Program-made: the position numbers and the translations under genes
Assembly (NCBI GenBank): GCA_036274895.1
Contig: DASUEU010000018.1
Span: forward strand, 124,001-188,000
Origin: CALMKX01 sp036274895
GTDB taxonomy: Bacteria; Acidobacteriota; Thermoanaerobaculia; Multivoradales; SZUA-115
Length of the DNA: 64,000 bases
Reading direction: 5' to 3'
Shown: piece by piece, positions 14,901 through 22,900 of the stretch
Layout: each line of letters opens with the position of its first letter
How positions within the stretch are numbered: position 1 is the first letter of the stretch
The notes under the pieces: generated by a model
Database searches by the model: none
Told to the model about the DNA's origin: nothing
Seen by the model: only the letters and a program-made list of their open reading frames with translations

Positions 14901-17805
14901 CGGGCAGCTCCGCCCGCGCCGCCACCAGGGCTCGCACCACCGCCACGGGCGAGCGCTCGGACCCCGCCACCACCGGCGCGGCGGCGTGGGCGGCCGGCGC
15001 CTCCAGAGGCTCGCTGGGGGCCTCGCGCACCCCGGGCAGGGGGGCGAGCTCACAGGGACTGATCAGGAAGCGGGGCTCGCGGTCGAGGTCGAAGGGACGG
15101 GTGAAGCGGTCCTCGAAGAGGGCCGTCGGGGACAGCGGCACGCCCAGGACGAAGGCCGCCGCCACGGCGTTGGCGAGGCCCACCAGGGACGAGGAGCCGG
15201 CGTCGAGGGCGATCGCCGGCGCCACGCCGAGGTCCGCGGCGAGGCCCGACAGCACCTGGCCGGGGCCGACCTCGATCCACAGATCGATGCGCTCGCCCAC
15301 GGCGCTGACGGCGTCGAGGAAGCGCACCGGCGAGGTCACCTGCCGGCTCAAGAGGGCTCGCAGGTCCGCCTTGGGCTCGAGAACGGCGCCGGTGACCGTC
15401 GAGGCGACCGTCGCGCGCAGCGGCGCGCTCTCGATCCTCGCCAGATGCTCGGCCAGGCGCGGGGTGGCCGCCGCCACCAGCGGCGAGTGGAAGGCATGTG
15501 AGACCTTGAGCCGCGTGGCCTCGAGGCCGAGGGCCTTGGCGCGGCCGATCGCCGCCTCGATCGCCGTGGCCTCGCCCGAGATCACCGTCTGCCGGGGCGA
15601 GTTGAGACCGGCGATCGAGGCTTCGAGACCGGCCAGCAGGGACTCGACCTGGGGCGCGGCGGCGCCGATCCCCGCCATCGCCCCGGTGGCCGCTCCCAGC
15701 TCGCTCATGGCCCGGCCGCGGACGCGGGCGATACCGAGGGCGGTTGCCTCGTCGAAGGCGCCGGCCCAGCAGAGGGCGACGACCTCGCCCAGGCTGTGCC
15801 CCACCGCCGCCTCGGCCTCGATTCCCACCTCCGAGAGCAAGGCGAGGGCGGCCAGAGAGGCGGTCACGATCGCCGGCTGGGCCACGGCGGTCGCCACCAC
15901 GTCGTCGGTTCTCGGCAGCTTGCTGATGTGGTAGCGCTCGGCGACCGCCGGGAAGCGACGAGCCCAGACGCCGCCATCGAGGTAGCTGGGAGAGCCCTGC
16001 CCGGGGAACAGGAAGCCCACCCGCGGCGCGCCGCCGGCGCGACCCGAGGCGCCGTGGCCGAGGAATACACCGCGCTTGGCGTCGAGGCGCGCGGTGATGC
16101 CTTCCTCGAGCCAGCCGGCGAGCAGGGCCAGGCGCTCGGCGAGCTCCCGGGCCGAGGACGCCACCACCGCCGCCCGGAGCCGCTCCGGGCCGGCCTCCCG
16201 GGCCAGACGGGCGGCGAGGTCGGTGAGCTCGGCGCGCGACAGCTGGGCCGAGCGCGCCGCCACCTTGTCGACCCGGGCGGCGAGGGTCCCGAGGTCCGAG
16301 GCGGCGAGCAGGAAGACCTCCACACCCTGCGACGTGCGGCCCGGCGCGTGGGCGTGGGAGCGCGAGGCCCGCCGCGCTGGCCCTTCTTCCCCCTCGATCA
16401 CCAGGTGGGTGTTGATGCCGCCGAAGCCCATGGCCGAGACCCCGGCCACGGCGGGCAGAGTGGCAGGCCAAGGCTCGGGGCGGTCCAGCACCTGGAGCAG
16501 GGCCCCCTCGGCCCCGACCAGCGGATGGGGATCCTCGCAGCCGGTCGCCGGTGGCAGCATGCGCTCGGAGACGGCCAGGGTCGCCTTGAGCAGGGCCGCC
16601 ACCCCGGCGGCCGCTTTGGTGTGGCCGATGTTGGCCTTGATCGAGCCCACGGCCACCCGCGGCAGCGGCTCACCCAGCTCCTCGCTGGCCCGACGGCGCG
16701 CCTCGGTGAGCACCGAGAGCTCGGTCTGGTCGCCCACCGCGGTGCCGGTGCCGTGGCCCTCGAAGAGGCCCACCCGCTCCGGGCCGAAGCCGGCGCGGCG
16801 ATAGGCCCGCTCGAAGGCCAGGAGCTGGCCGTCCACCTCCGGCCGGGTGATCCCCCCCGAGCCGTCCGAGGAGATGCCCCAGCCGTAGATCGTGGCGTAA
16901 ATGCGCCGGCCCTGGGCGAGGGCGTCTGCGCGGCGCATCAGCACCACGAAGCCACATCCCTCGCCGGGAATGAAACCCTGAGAGCGCCGGTCGTAGACCT
17001 TCATGTCGCCCGCCGCGAGGGCCCCGGCGCGGGAGAAGCCCACCAGCTCGAAGGGATCGAGGGAGAGGTCCACGCCGCCGGCGAGACCGACGTCGACATC
17101 CCCGGCGGCCAGCGCCGAGCAGCTCTGGCAGACGGCGAGCAGCGACGAGGCGCAGGCACCGTCCACGGTGAAGCCGCCACCGCCCAGGTCGAAGTGGTTG
17201 GCGATGCGGCCGGCGATGGTGTTGGCCAGGCCGCCCGCTAGCGACTCCTCGGTCATCTCCGGGTAGGGCCGCTTGTAGGTGGCCTCCAACCGGGCGAGGA
17301 AGCGGCCGACTTCCTCCTCCCCGCGTCCCTCGGCCAGCAGCTCCGCGGCCACCACCCGGCGCACGTAGGGCCAGCGCAGGCGCATCAAGTTGGCGCGAGA
17401 GAACTCACCCGTGAGAGAGTTGCCCACCACCACGCCCGTGGTATCCGCGGGCAGGCCCTCGCCGTCGGGGAAGCCGGCATCGGCCAGGGCCCCGGCCGCC
17501 ACCTCGAGCGCCAGCCAGTGCGCGAGGTCCGCCGAGCGGAAGGTGCTGCCGACCACCTTGAAGCGCAGGCGGTCGAACTCCCAGCCCTCGAGCAGAGCCG
17601 CCTCGCTGCCGTAGGTGTGATCGGCCGAGCTCCGGTCCGCCGAGTGGTAGTCCTCGAGCCGCAGGCGCTCGGGGGGGATGCGGCGGAAGGCCTGGCGCAT
17701 CGCCAGCACGTTCTCCCACAGCTCGCCCGGGTTGCGGGCGTCGGGATAGCGGCAGGCGATGCCGACGATGGCGATGCCGTGGCTCATACCCGGACCTGGG
17801 CTCAT
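11965..17805 (-). CDS. Enediyne polyketide synthase (PKSE), iterative type I
   Basis: This 1946-residue single-module iterative enzyme builds a 15-carbon polyene chain. Domains by residue: KS about 7-470 with Cys218 (DGACASS), His351 (EGHGTGT) and His395 (IKANIGHTKAA); AT about 595-900 with Ser671 (GHSLGE); ACP about 950-1025 with Ser986 in DLHLNSISV; KR about 1215-1435 with TGGGKGIG, Ser1352 and Tyr1365 (YATANE); DH about 1470-1735 with His1495 (ADHVFRGERLF); and a C-terminal phosphopantetheinyl transferase about 1745-1946 with VGCDVEP (D1839, E1841) and WAAGECLKKA (E1886). This order, including the ACP between AT and KR and the built-in PPTase, is specific to enediyne PKSEs. The start at 17805 overlaps the E5 stop (ATGA); an in-frame ATG at 17787 is possible. 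Confidence 0.96.
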   Translation of the reverse strand: MSPGPGMSHGIAIVGIACRYPDARNPGELWENVLAMRQAFRRIPPERLRLEDYHSADRSSADHTYGSEAALLEGWEFDRLRFKVVGSTFRSADLAHWLALEVAAGALADAGFPDGEGLPADTTGVVVGNSLTGEFSRANLMRLRWPYVRRVVAAELLAEGRGEEEVGRFLARLEATYKRPYPEMTEESLAGGLANTIAGRIANHFDLGGGGFTVDGACASSLLAVCQSCSALAAGDVDVGLAGGVDLSLDPFELVGFSRAGALAAGDMKVYDRRSQGFIPGEGCGFVVLMRRADALAQGRRIYATIYGWGISSDGSGGITRPEVDGQLLAFERAYRRAGFGPERVGLFEGHGTGTAVGDQTELSVLTEARRRASEELGEPLPRVAVGSIKANIGHTKAAAGVAALLKATLAVSERMLPPATGCEDPHPLVGAEGALLQVLDRPEPWPATLPAVAGVSAMGFGGINTHLVIEGEEGPARRASRSHAHAPGRTSQGVEVFLLAASDLGTLAARVDKVAARSAQLSRAELTDLAARLAREAGPERLRAAVVASSARELAERLALLAGWLEEGITARLDAKRGVFLGHGASGRAGGAPRVGFLFPGQGSPSYLDGGVWARRFPAVAERYHISKLPRTDDVVATAVAQPAIVTASLAALALLSEVGIEAEAAVGHSLGEVVALCWAGAFDEATALGIARVRGRAMSELGAATGAMAGIGAAAPQVESLLAGLEASIAGLNSPRQTVISGEATAIEAAIGRAKALGLEATRLKVSHAFHSPLVAAATPRLAEHLARIESAPLRATVASTVTGAVLEPKADLRALLSRQVTSPVRFLDAVSAVGERIDLWIEVGPGQVLSGLAADLGVAPAIALDAGSSSLVGLANAVAAAFVLGVPLSPTALFEDRFTRPFDLDREPRFLISPCELAPLPGVREAPSEPLEAPAAHAAAPVVAGSERSPVAVVRALVAARAELPESAIGEGSRLLSDLHLNSISVGQLVAEAARQLGLAAPASPTDFANATVAEVAGFLAEQLALGPAAAPREERVPLGVDSWVRPFTVELVEKALGAPRPAAAGTGEWRIFAPPEHPLSSLLAQALADLPGRGAVLCLPAEPDFEQVGRMLSAARAGIAAGRFVVVQQGGGGGGLARTLHREHREVTTLVVDLPFDDPRATSWVRAEIAAAGEYVEAHYDDQGTRREPQLAVAAELACCESGSGPLCSAADVLLVTGGGKGIGAECALTLARSTGVRLLLLGRSRPEDDAELAANLARMEAEGAQVLYLVADVADGPAVAAALAQGQAQLGPVTGVMHSAGRNVPKLLMSLTEEDFRATLAPKLDGLANVLAAIDPARLRRLVVFGSIIARIGMQGEADYATANEWLRMAAERFAAQHPQVQTLVLEWSVWAGVGMGERLGRIEALLREGVTPIPPDLGVELLSRYVNGPLPRSALVVSGRFGEVPTLKLPAQNLPFLRFLDRPRVFYPGVELVVDVEVSGDSDPYLADHVFRGERLFPAVMGLEAMGQLAMALTGKSELPVFENVQLTRPVVVPEGSRTTLRLAALAQAPDRVDVVLRTSANDFQGDCFRCVCRFGLPRPAGELARELPNGARALPLAPQQDLYGGVLFQQGRFRRLTGYRHLRATECRAEIGPDGATSWFNRYLPAELILGDPAARDAAIHGIQPCIPHTTILPTGVERIWAGHIPADQPCAIVARERYRKGNEFVYDLEILAASGELIERWEGLTLRAVQRLPEPAAWRASLLGPYVERRLQELLLGPAPRVWVETDPAEGPGRSDRAVAHLLAEDHVRLARRPDGKPELVGRNGPRPRVSVSHAGELVVAVSGPGAVGCDVEPIEARSAEVWADLLGIERTRLAEVIAAERREVRDVAASRVWAAGECLKKAAAHHDAPLVLEAPRVDEAQDGWVVLRSGAFSVATFVGPVAELGGRVALAVAVKGA

Positions 17806-18746
17806 GCCCGGACCTGCTCGACTCCACTCTCTGCCGGCAACGCCGCCCGCTGGCTCTGTCGCTCGGCGAGCCAGGCACCCACCCACATCGAGACCCCACG
17901 GCCCACGCAGACGATGGTCAAGGCAAAGAAGAGGTCGAAGACGATGTGGTTGGCGACCAGCAGGCTGTAGACCACGGCCGTCGAGGCCCCGAACCAGATC
18001 TGGCCGCGGGTCGAGGAAGGCGTGGTCGCCGGATCGGTCACCATGTAGAAGGTGAACAGCAGGAAGGCGAGGCCGGTCATCGGCAGCAGGCCGGCGACCA
18101 GTGGCTTGTCGAGGATCAGGCCGCGGATCAGGGCCTGGAGGGCGAAGGTCGAGAGCCAGGTCAGGATCAGGGGCACCCGCTTGGTGAACACCGTGTTCAA
18201 GAAGCTGCCGAGGGTGATGATGACGACCGGGAAGACCCAGTCCCCCCAGGACAGCAGGTTCTCGGTGAACATGTAAGGCGCCGCGATACCCACCCAGGGA
18301 AAGGCCAGGAGGGTGGCGGTGATGCCCAGGTTCGAAGGGTTGAAATAGTGACGGCTGCCCCGGCCGCCGGGCAGCGGGGCGCGCAGGATGTACTTCGAGC
18401 CGATGGCCACCGCCGCAGCGAACATGATCGGCCCCAGCGTCTCGTTGGCGTAGAGCAGCATGGAGACGGCGAGGCCGCTGATGTGGGCCGAGAGCAGGAA
18501 GTCGATGACCTTGACCGGCCCGCCGAGGAAGCGGGGGCGGCGGCCGGCGAGCTTCGAGTCGATCACCTCGAGCAGCAGCTCCAAGGTGTAGGCGGTACCC
18601 AGTGCGGCGAGGGGCTGCGCCCAGGACTGCTCGAAACCCAGGTAGAAGTGGCCGAGGAGGTTGAGCACCGAGATGGCGACGGCGAAGCGCCGCAGGGCGG
18701 CCAAGCGCAGATCGGGGGTCTGGATCGGAGACACGGCGGTCGACAT
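17802..18746 (-). CDS. Enediyne biosynthesis membrane protein E5 (UnbU)
   Basis: This 314-residue integral membrane protein has about eight to nine hydrophobic helices. Characteristic stretches are RHYFNPSNLGITATLLAFPW (about 133-152) and FYMVTDPATTPSSTRGQIWF (about 228-247). Length, topology and position match UnbU, the third member of the conserved cassette. The TDPATTP segment resembles the region of RnfD/NqrB proteins that carries covalent FMN, which suggests a redox or ion-linked membrane function; this is inference. The gene follows E4 after five bases and overlaps the PKSE start, so all are co-translated. Confidence 0.92.
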   Translation of the reverse strand: MSTAVSPIQTPDLRLAALRRFAVAISVLNLLGHFYLGFEQSWAQPLAALGTAYTLELLLEVIDSKLAGRRPRFLGGPVKVIDFLLSAHISGLAVSMLLYANETLGPIMFAAAVAIGSKYILRAPLPGGRGSRHYFNPSNLGITATLLAFPWVGIAAPYMFTENLLSWGDWVFPVVIITLGSFLNTVFTKRVPLILTWLSTFALQALIRGLILDKPLVAGLLPMTGLAFLLFTFYMVTDPATTPSSTRGQIWFGASTAVVYSLLVANHIVFDLFFALTIVCVGRGVSMWVGAWLAERQSQRAALPAESGVEQVRA

Positions 18747-18751
18747 ATGGC

Positions 18752-20683
18752 TCAGCTCTCCTTGGCGGTCGCCCCAAGGACGCTCACCCCGAGCAGCAGC
18801 GTGTGGCGGCCGGCCTCGAGCGTGAAGGTCTGTGTCCTCACGGTGCCGTCAAAGCCACGAAACGTGACCTCGACGGCGACGGGCCCGGCGACAGCGCCGA
18901 GACCGAAGTGCACTTCGGGGCTGCGCTTGCCGGAGTGACCGCTGCCGCCGTCGACCTCACCGAGCAGGGTCCGGCCGTCCGGCAGTCGCACCCGGGCCTG
19001 GGCGCCGACGGCGGCGACGCTGCCGCTGCCGTCGGCCACCGGCAGCCGCAGGTCGAGCACCAAGCCCTTGCCGGCCCGGGGGGCGTCGTTGCGGTAGAGG
19101 TAGGAGTGCTCCCACTGGTTGGCGACCACGAAGTCGAGGTCGGCGTCGCCATCGACGTCGGCGACGGCAATGCCCCGGCTGACCATGGGATCGGCCATGC
19201 CGAGGGCGCTCGCGAGGTCGAAGTAGCGGCCGGAGGGAGCGCGCACGAAGAAGGGGTTGTGCTGGTGGCCGGAGAGATCGTCCCCGGCCTGGATCTGGGG
19301 CCAGGCACCCGGGTGGTGGAGCAGCTGGTCGTTGCCCATGGCGATCTCGTGCAGCTCCGGCCAACGGCTTTTCTCGCCGCGCAGGAAGCCGGTGGCCTGT
19401 ACCGCCTCGACCACTCCGTCGTTGTCGAAGTCGGCGAAGCGGCAATCCCAGCCCCAGCCGCTGCGCGCGAGACCGAGGGGCTCGGAGCGATCGACGTAGG
19501 GCGCCCTCCCGGACCGGAAGTCCGCTGGGCGGCCGGTCGAGGTCCACACGAAGTGGCTCTCCTCGAGGGAGTACTCGGCGGCGATGTTGCTGACGTACAC
19601 GTCGAGGAAACCGTCCTCATTGAGATCAGCGAAATCGACGCCCATCCCCTTGAACGAGTCGTGGCCGAGCACCTTGGAGGCGGGGGTGGTGAAGCCCTTC
19701 CTGCCCTCGACCGCGACCAGCGAGACCGCCCCCGGGCGGGAGCGGTTGTGGAGCAGCACGTCGGGGCCGAAGTCGTTGCCGATGTAGAGCTCGGGAAGCA
19801 GGTCGCCGTCCAGGTCCGCGGCGCCCATGGCCAGCGTCCAGCCGACTTCGGCACGGCCGGGCAGGGCCCCGGGGACGTCCTGGAACTGCGCCTCGGGCTC
19901 GCTCCCGGCGCGCCCGGACCGCCACAGCAGCAGGCGATCCTTGCCGCCGTTGGCGGCGCGCGACATCGAGCGCTGCATGTAGGCGCGGTTGGTGGCGCGC
20001 TCGTCGATGATGCGCGAGTCTTCCGGGAAGTAGTTGCCGATCACCAGGTCGATGTGGCCGTCACCGTCGAAGTCGGCGCGGGTCGCGGCGTTGCTGTACC
20101 AGTCCTCGGCCGGCGTGACCAGCTCCCTCGGGCGGTAGCGCTCGGCCGCCAAGGGAGCCGGCGAGCCGCTCCGGGCCAGGAAGAGCACCGGCGAACGGCC
20201 CCAGTAGTAGACCGCGACGTCGGCCAGGCCGTCCTCGTTGTAGTCGCCCGGCAGGCAGCCCATGGGCGCTGTGGTCGCCCGGTCGTAGGGCAGCCCCGTG
20301 GCCTCGAGCACGAAGCTCGGATAGCGCTCGCCGGTGCCGGGGGCCGGCATCACCACCACCCGATCCGTGCCGTTGTCGATCGAGCAGAGGTCGTTGGCGA
20401 GCCCGTCGCCGTCGAGGTCGTGGGTGGCCACGCCGGCCCCGACGCTCGAGATCCAGGCCGAGATCCGCGCCAGCTGGGGGTGCACGGCGCGGATCGTCTT
20501 GCGTGGGTCCGAAACCGGGGCGAAGGGCAGATCGAAGCGTGTGAAGGCGAAGCGGCCGGCCAGGGCCGCTTCCTCGCGCTCCGAGAGCACGGGCAGGCGG
20601 GCGAAACCGTAGGCCGCCACGATCGCCGCCAAGGCGGCCAGCTTCAGCGCGTGGCGGCGGACAAAGCTCGGACGCGAGTCCAT
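18752..20683 (-). CDS. Enediyne biosynthesis protein E4 (UnbV), FG-GAP/ASPIC type
   Basis: This 643-residue protein has an uncleaved-type signal anchor at about 12-28. A beta-propeller-like series of FG-GAP/VCBS repeats follows, each with a calcium-loop-like DxDxDG or similar motif: residues 89-95, 147-155, 204-212, 290-298, 353-361, 418-425 and 509-517. The C-terminal 85 residues (about 558-630, GAQARVRLPDGRTLLGEVDG onward) form the ASPIC/UnbV domain named for this cassette protein. It probably sits on the periplasmic face of the membrane. The ATG at 20683 overlaps the end of E3 by 40 bp. No better start exists upstream of the signal anchor. Confidence 0.93.
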   Translation of the reverse strand: MDSRPSFVRRHALKLAALAAIVAAYGFARLPVLSEREEAALAGRFAFTRFDLPFAPVSDPRKTIRAVHPQLARISAWISSVGAGVATHDLDGDGLANDLCSIDNGTDRVVVMPAPGTGERYPSFVLEATGLPYDRATTAPMGCLPGDYNEDGLADVAVYYWGRSPVLFLARSGSPAPLAAERYRPRELVTPAEDWYSNAATRADFDGDGHIDLVIGNYFPEDSRIIDERATNRAYMQRSMSRAANGGKDRLLLWRSGRAGSEPEAQFQDVPGALPGRAEVGWTLAMGAADLDGDLLPELYIGNDFGPDVLLHNRSRPGAVSLVAVEGRKGFTTPASKVLGHDSFKGMGVDFADLNEDGFLDVYVSNIAAEYSLEESHFVWTSTGRPADFRSGRAPYVDRSEPLGLARSGWGWDCRFADFDNDGVVEAVQATGFLRGEKSRWPELHEIAMGNDQLLHHPGAWPQIQAGDDLSGHQHNPFFVRAPSGRYFDLASALGMADPMVSRGIAVADVDGDADLDFVVANQWEHSYLYRNDAPRAGKGLVLDLRLPVADGSGSVAAVGAQARVRLPDGRTLLGEVDGGSGHSGKRSPEVHFGLGAVAGPVAVEVTFRGFDGTVRTQTFTLEAGRHTLLLGVSVLGATAKES

Positions 20684-21624
20684 CGTTCGACTCCTTCGGG
20701 CTGAGTGAATGCCTCCTGGATGCGCCGGCGCCAGACCTCGTAGGCCGGTATCTCGGCGTCGGGCGGCAAGCTCTCGCCCAGCTCGTCGTTGAGCTCCAGG
20801 ACGGCCTCGGGATCGAGGCCACAGAAAACGTCGCACGCCAGGGCCGTCTCAGGCGTCACGTTGTCGGCCACCATGCGTGCCTTGTTGGCGAAGACCACGC
20901 CCTGGGCCAGGGCGGGCAGATGAGCTCCGGCCAGGCTGCGCAGGCGCTCCAGCTCGGTGCGGGGCACGCCGCCGGCGTAGGCGCTCGCCAGGCCCACGCC
21001 GCTCCACAGGTCGGAGTGGCGCTCTGGAGCGAAGCGGCCGATGGTGGCGGCGATGCGCTCGGCTCCCGCTCCTTCCACGAACCACAGGCTGCGCCCCACG
21101 CCGTGGTCGAAGGCGCGGCGGGCGTAGCCCTGGAAGCGGGACGGCACGGCCTGGCGGTAGACCGCCCGCTGGGGGTGGAAGAAGGCCTCGTGGAAGCCCC
21201 AACCGTCGATCGCCAGCCAGCGCAGCACGGGATCGAGGGCGAGCAAGCGCCGCTCCCGTCCAAGCGGCAAGCGGGCGATCGCCCAGCCGATGCCGACGTA
21301 GGCGAGGTAGACGTGAGGGGCGCTCGGACCGGCGAGGAAGGCAGGCAGCTGGGCGCGGCGCCAGGGCTGGACGGCGTCGAGGAGGGCGACGGCCATCGCC
21401 GCTCCCTCGTAGGCGAAGCCGAGGCGCTCGCGCGGCACGCTGCCGAGGCGAGCCTCGAGGTCGGCCAGGTCTCGCGCTTCGAGGCCGTGGTTGTAGCCGG
21501 CGACGAAGGCACCGCCGACGGTCTCGAGGTGATGGCGGGCAGCCCCCTCACCGTGGAAGCCGCGGACGTCGAAGGAAACTTCGCGCGCAGAGATCCCGAA
21601 GAGGGACCGAGCGAGACGACCCAT
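20644..21624 (-). CDS. Enediyne biosynthesis protein E3 (UnbL), DUF1702
   Basis: This 326-residue soluble protein is of the DUF1702 family, the first gene of the enediyne cassette. Diagnostic stretches are YVGIGWAIARL (about 109-119), LRWLAIDGWGFHEAFF (about 134-149), FDHGVGRSLWFVEGAG and HSDLWSGVGLASAYAGGVP. The molecular function is not established. In known clusters it is always found with UnbV, UnbU and the PKSE and is presumed to act on the nascent polyene. The ATG at 21624 has a GAGGAG site in the leader and a promoter about 45 bases upstream. Nothing suggests decay. Confidence 0.93.
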   Translation of the reverse strand: MGRLARSLFGISAREVSFDVRGFHGEGAARHHLETVGGAFVAGYNHGLEARDLADLEARLGSVPRERLGFAYEGAAMAVALLDAVQPWRRAQLPAFLAGPSAPHVYLAYVGIGWAIARLPLGRERRLLALDPVLRWLAIDGWGFHEAFFHPQRAVYRQAVPSRFQGYARRAFDHGVGRSLWFVEGAGAERIAATIGRFAPERHSDLWSGVGLASAYAGGVPRTELERLRSLAGAHLPALAQGVVFANKARMVADNVTPETALACDVFCGLDPEAVLELNDELGESLPPDAEIPAYEVWRRRIQEAFTQPEGVERWTRVRALSAATR

Positions 21625-21675
21625 TCCTGACTCCTCTTCGCTGACAACCCTAAATGGAATGCATCAAGGCCACTT

Positions 21676-21704
21676 AGTCTAACCCGTCCCCATCGCCAAG
21701 CCAA
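21676..21704 (-). promoter_or_regulatory. Likely promoter of the enediyne cassette
   Basis: Read on the minus strand, TTGGCT (21699-21704) and TAGACT (21676-21681) are separated by 17 bases and fit a sigma-70-like promoter. This would give a leader of about 45 bases before the E3 start. The -35 overlaps a small palindrome, AGCC-CATT-GGCT, that could be an operator. No other promoter-sized gap exists inside the cassette, so all five genes likely depend on this one. Confidence 0.5.
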
Positions 21705-21857
21705 TGGGCTCATGGCCAGAAACCACTGTTTCGACTCCCTTGGGCTCGATCTCGTTACACGCGAGGTACGACGCCGGGAACTCAGCGGGGACATCCACCG
21801 GCTCGACCAGATCGCACGCCGCCCTCTGCTAGCATCTCTTCCGGCACCTCCAAGCCG

Positions 21858-22865
21858 ATGGTCCGTCACCTCCATCCTCCCCATCCCGGCCGGGATCCCC
21901 GGCTGCGGGCTCTGTTCGACCACATGCGCACGGCCTTCGGCACCCTCGCCGAGCCTCTGACCTTGCACACCGCCGATCCGGACCTGCTGGCCGGGGCCTG
22001 GGCGGCCCTCTACGAGACCGTGATCGTGCCCGGGCAGCTGCCCAGGGCGACCAAGGAATCGATCGCCCTGGCGGTCTCGCAGGCCAATCGCTGCCCTTAC
22101 TGCGTGGATGCCCACGGCGTCATGCTCTACGCCCTGGGCGCCCACGGGGCCGCGCGGGCGATCCGCCGCGGCGGGCTTCCCGGCGACGCCGAGAGCGCTC
22201 GGTTCGTGGCCTGGGCGCGTGCCAGCCGGCGGCGAGAGCTCGCTCTGGCAGCTCCTCCTCCCTTCTCGCCGGACCAGCGGTGCGAAGCAATCGGCACGGT
22301 GCTTTGTTTCCATTATATAAACCGTGTAGTCCAACCGCTTCTTCGGGACAGTCCCGTGCCACCTGCCGTCCGCTTCGCCAAAGAGCTGGTGATGCGCATG
22401 GTGGTGGGGCCTTTCCGGCGAGCCCTCGCGCACCCGCACATGCCTGGCGCAGCCCTGGGCTTCCTGGGCGATTCCTTCGACCCTCCCCACCTCGGCTGGG
22501 CCGCGTCTCGTCCCACCATCCATGCGGCCTTTCGCGGCCTGGCCGGTGCGGTTGAACGGGCCGGGGCACGCTCCCTCGGCGAGCAGACCCGGGCTCGGCT
22601 GCGCGTCCACCTGGAGGGCTGGGAGGGTGAGGACGCTCCGTTCGGCTCATCGTGGCTCGACGAGGGCATCGGCACGGTCCCCGAGGATGCTGCGGCGCGG
22701 CTGGCGCTGCTCGCCGCCCGCGCTCCCTACCGCATCTCGCCGGCGCAGATCGGTGCCTTCCGCCGGCACCACCCGGCGGACGCCGACCTCGTGGGCGTGC
22801 TCGCCTGGGGGAGCTTCGCCGCCGCGGCGAGGATTTCCTCCTGGCTCTGGGCCCACCCCGGCTGA
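21858..22865 (+). CDS. AhpD-like (carboxymuconolactone decarboxylase family) protein
   Basis: This 335-residue cytoplasmic protein has the peroxidase-type redox motif NRCPYCVDAHG (C79-x2-C82-x3-H86) of the AhpD/CMD family in its first third. That is followed by a long, mostly helical C-terminal part (about 110-335). Members reduce peroxides through the CxxC pair or act as small-molecule decarboxylases. The extra domain is not one I can name. It is transcribed away from the enediyne cassette across a shared 233-bp control region, so the two may be co-regulated. Whether it detoxifies cassette products is only a hypothesis. Confidence 0.78.
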   Translation: MVRHLHPPHPGRDPRLRALFDHMRTAFGTLAEPLTLHTADPDLLAGAWAALYETVIVPGQLPRATKESIALAVSQANRCPYCVDAHGVMLYALGAHGAARAIRRGGLPGDAESARFVAWARASRRRELALAAPPPFSPDQRCEAIGTVLCFHYINRVVQPLLRDSPVPPAVRFAKELVMRMVVGPFRRALAHPHMPGAALGFLGDSFDPPHLGWAASRPTIHAAFRGLAGAVERAGARSLGEQTRARLRVHLEGWEGEDAPFGSSWLDEGIGTVPEDAAARLALLAARAPYRISPAQIGAFRRHHPADADLVGVLAWGSFAAAARISSWLWAHPG

Positions 22866-22900
22866 GGCGAGGTAGGCTGGCGGCAAGGAGATCGAACCCG

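Noticed and set aside
18803..20704. A 633-codon plus-strand frame opposite E4
   Set aside because: It is complementary to the FG-GAP repeats of UnbV, and the repeated GDV-type sequence merely mirrors those repeats.
21712..21960. A short plus-strand frame in the E3 control region
   Set aside because: It overlaps the start of the AhpD-like gene in another frame and lacks a ribosome-binding site or recognisable sequence.
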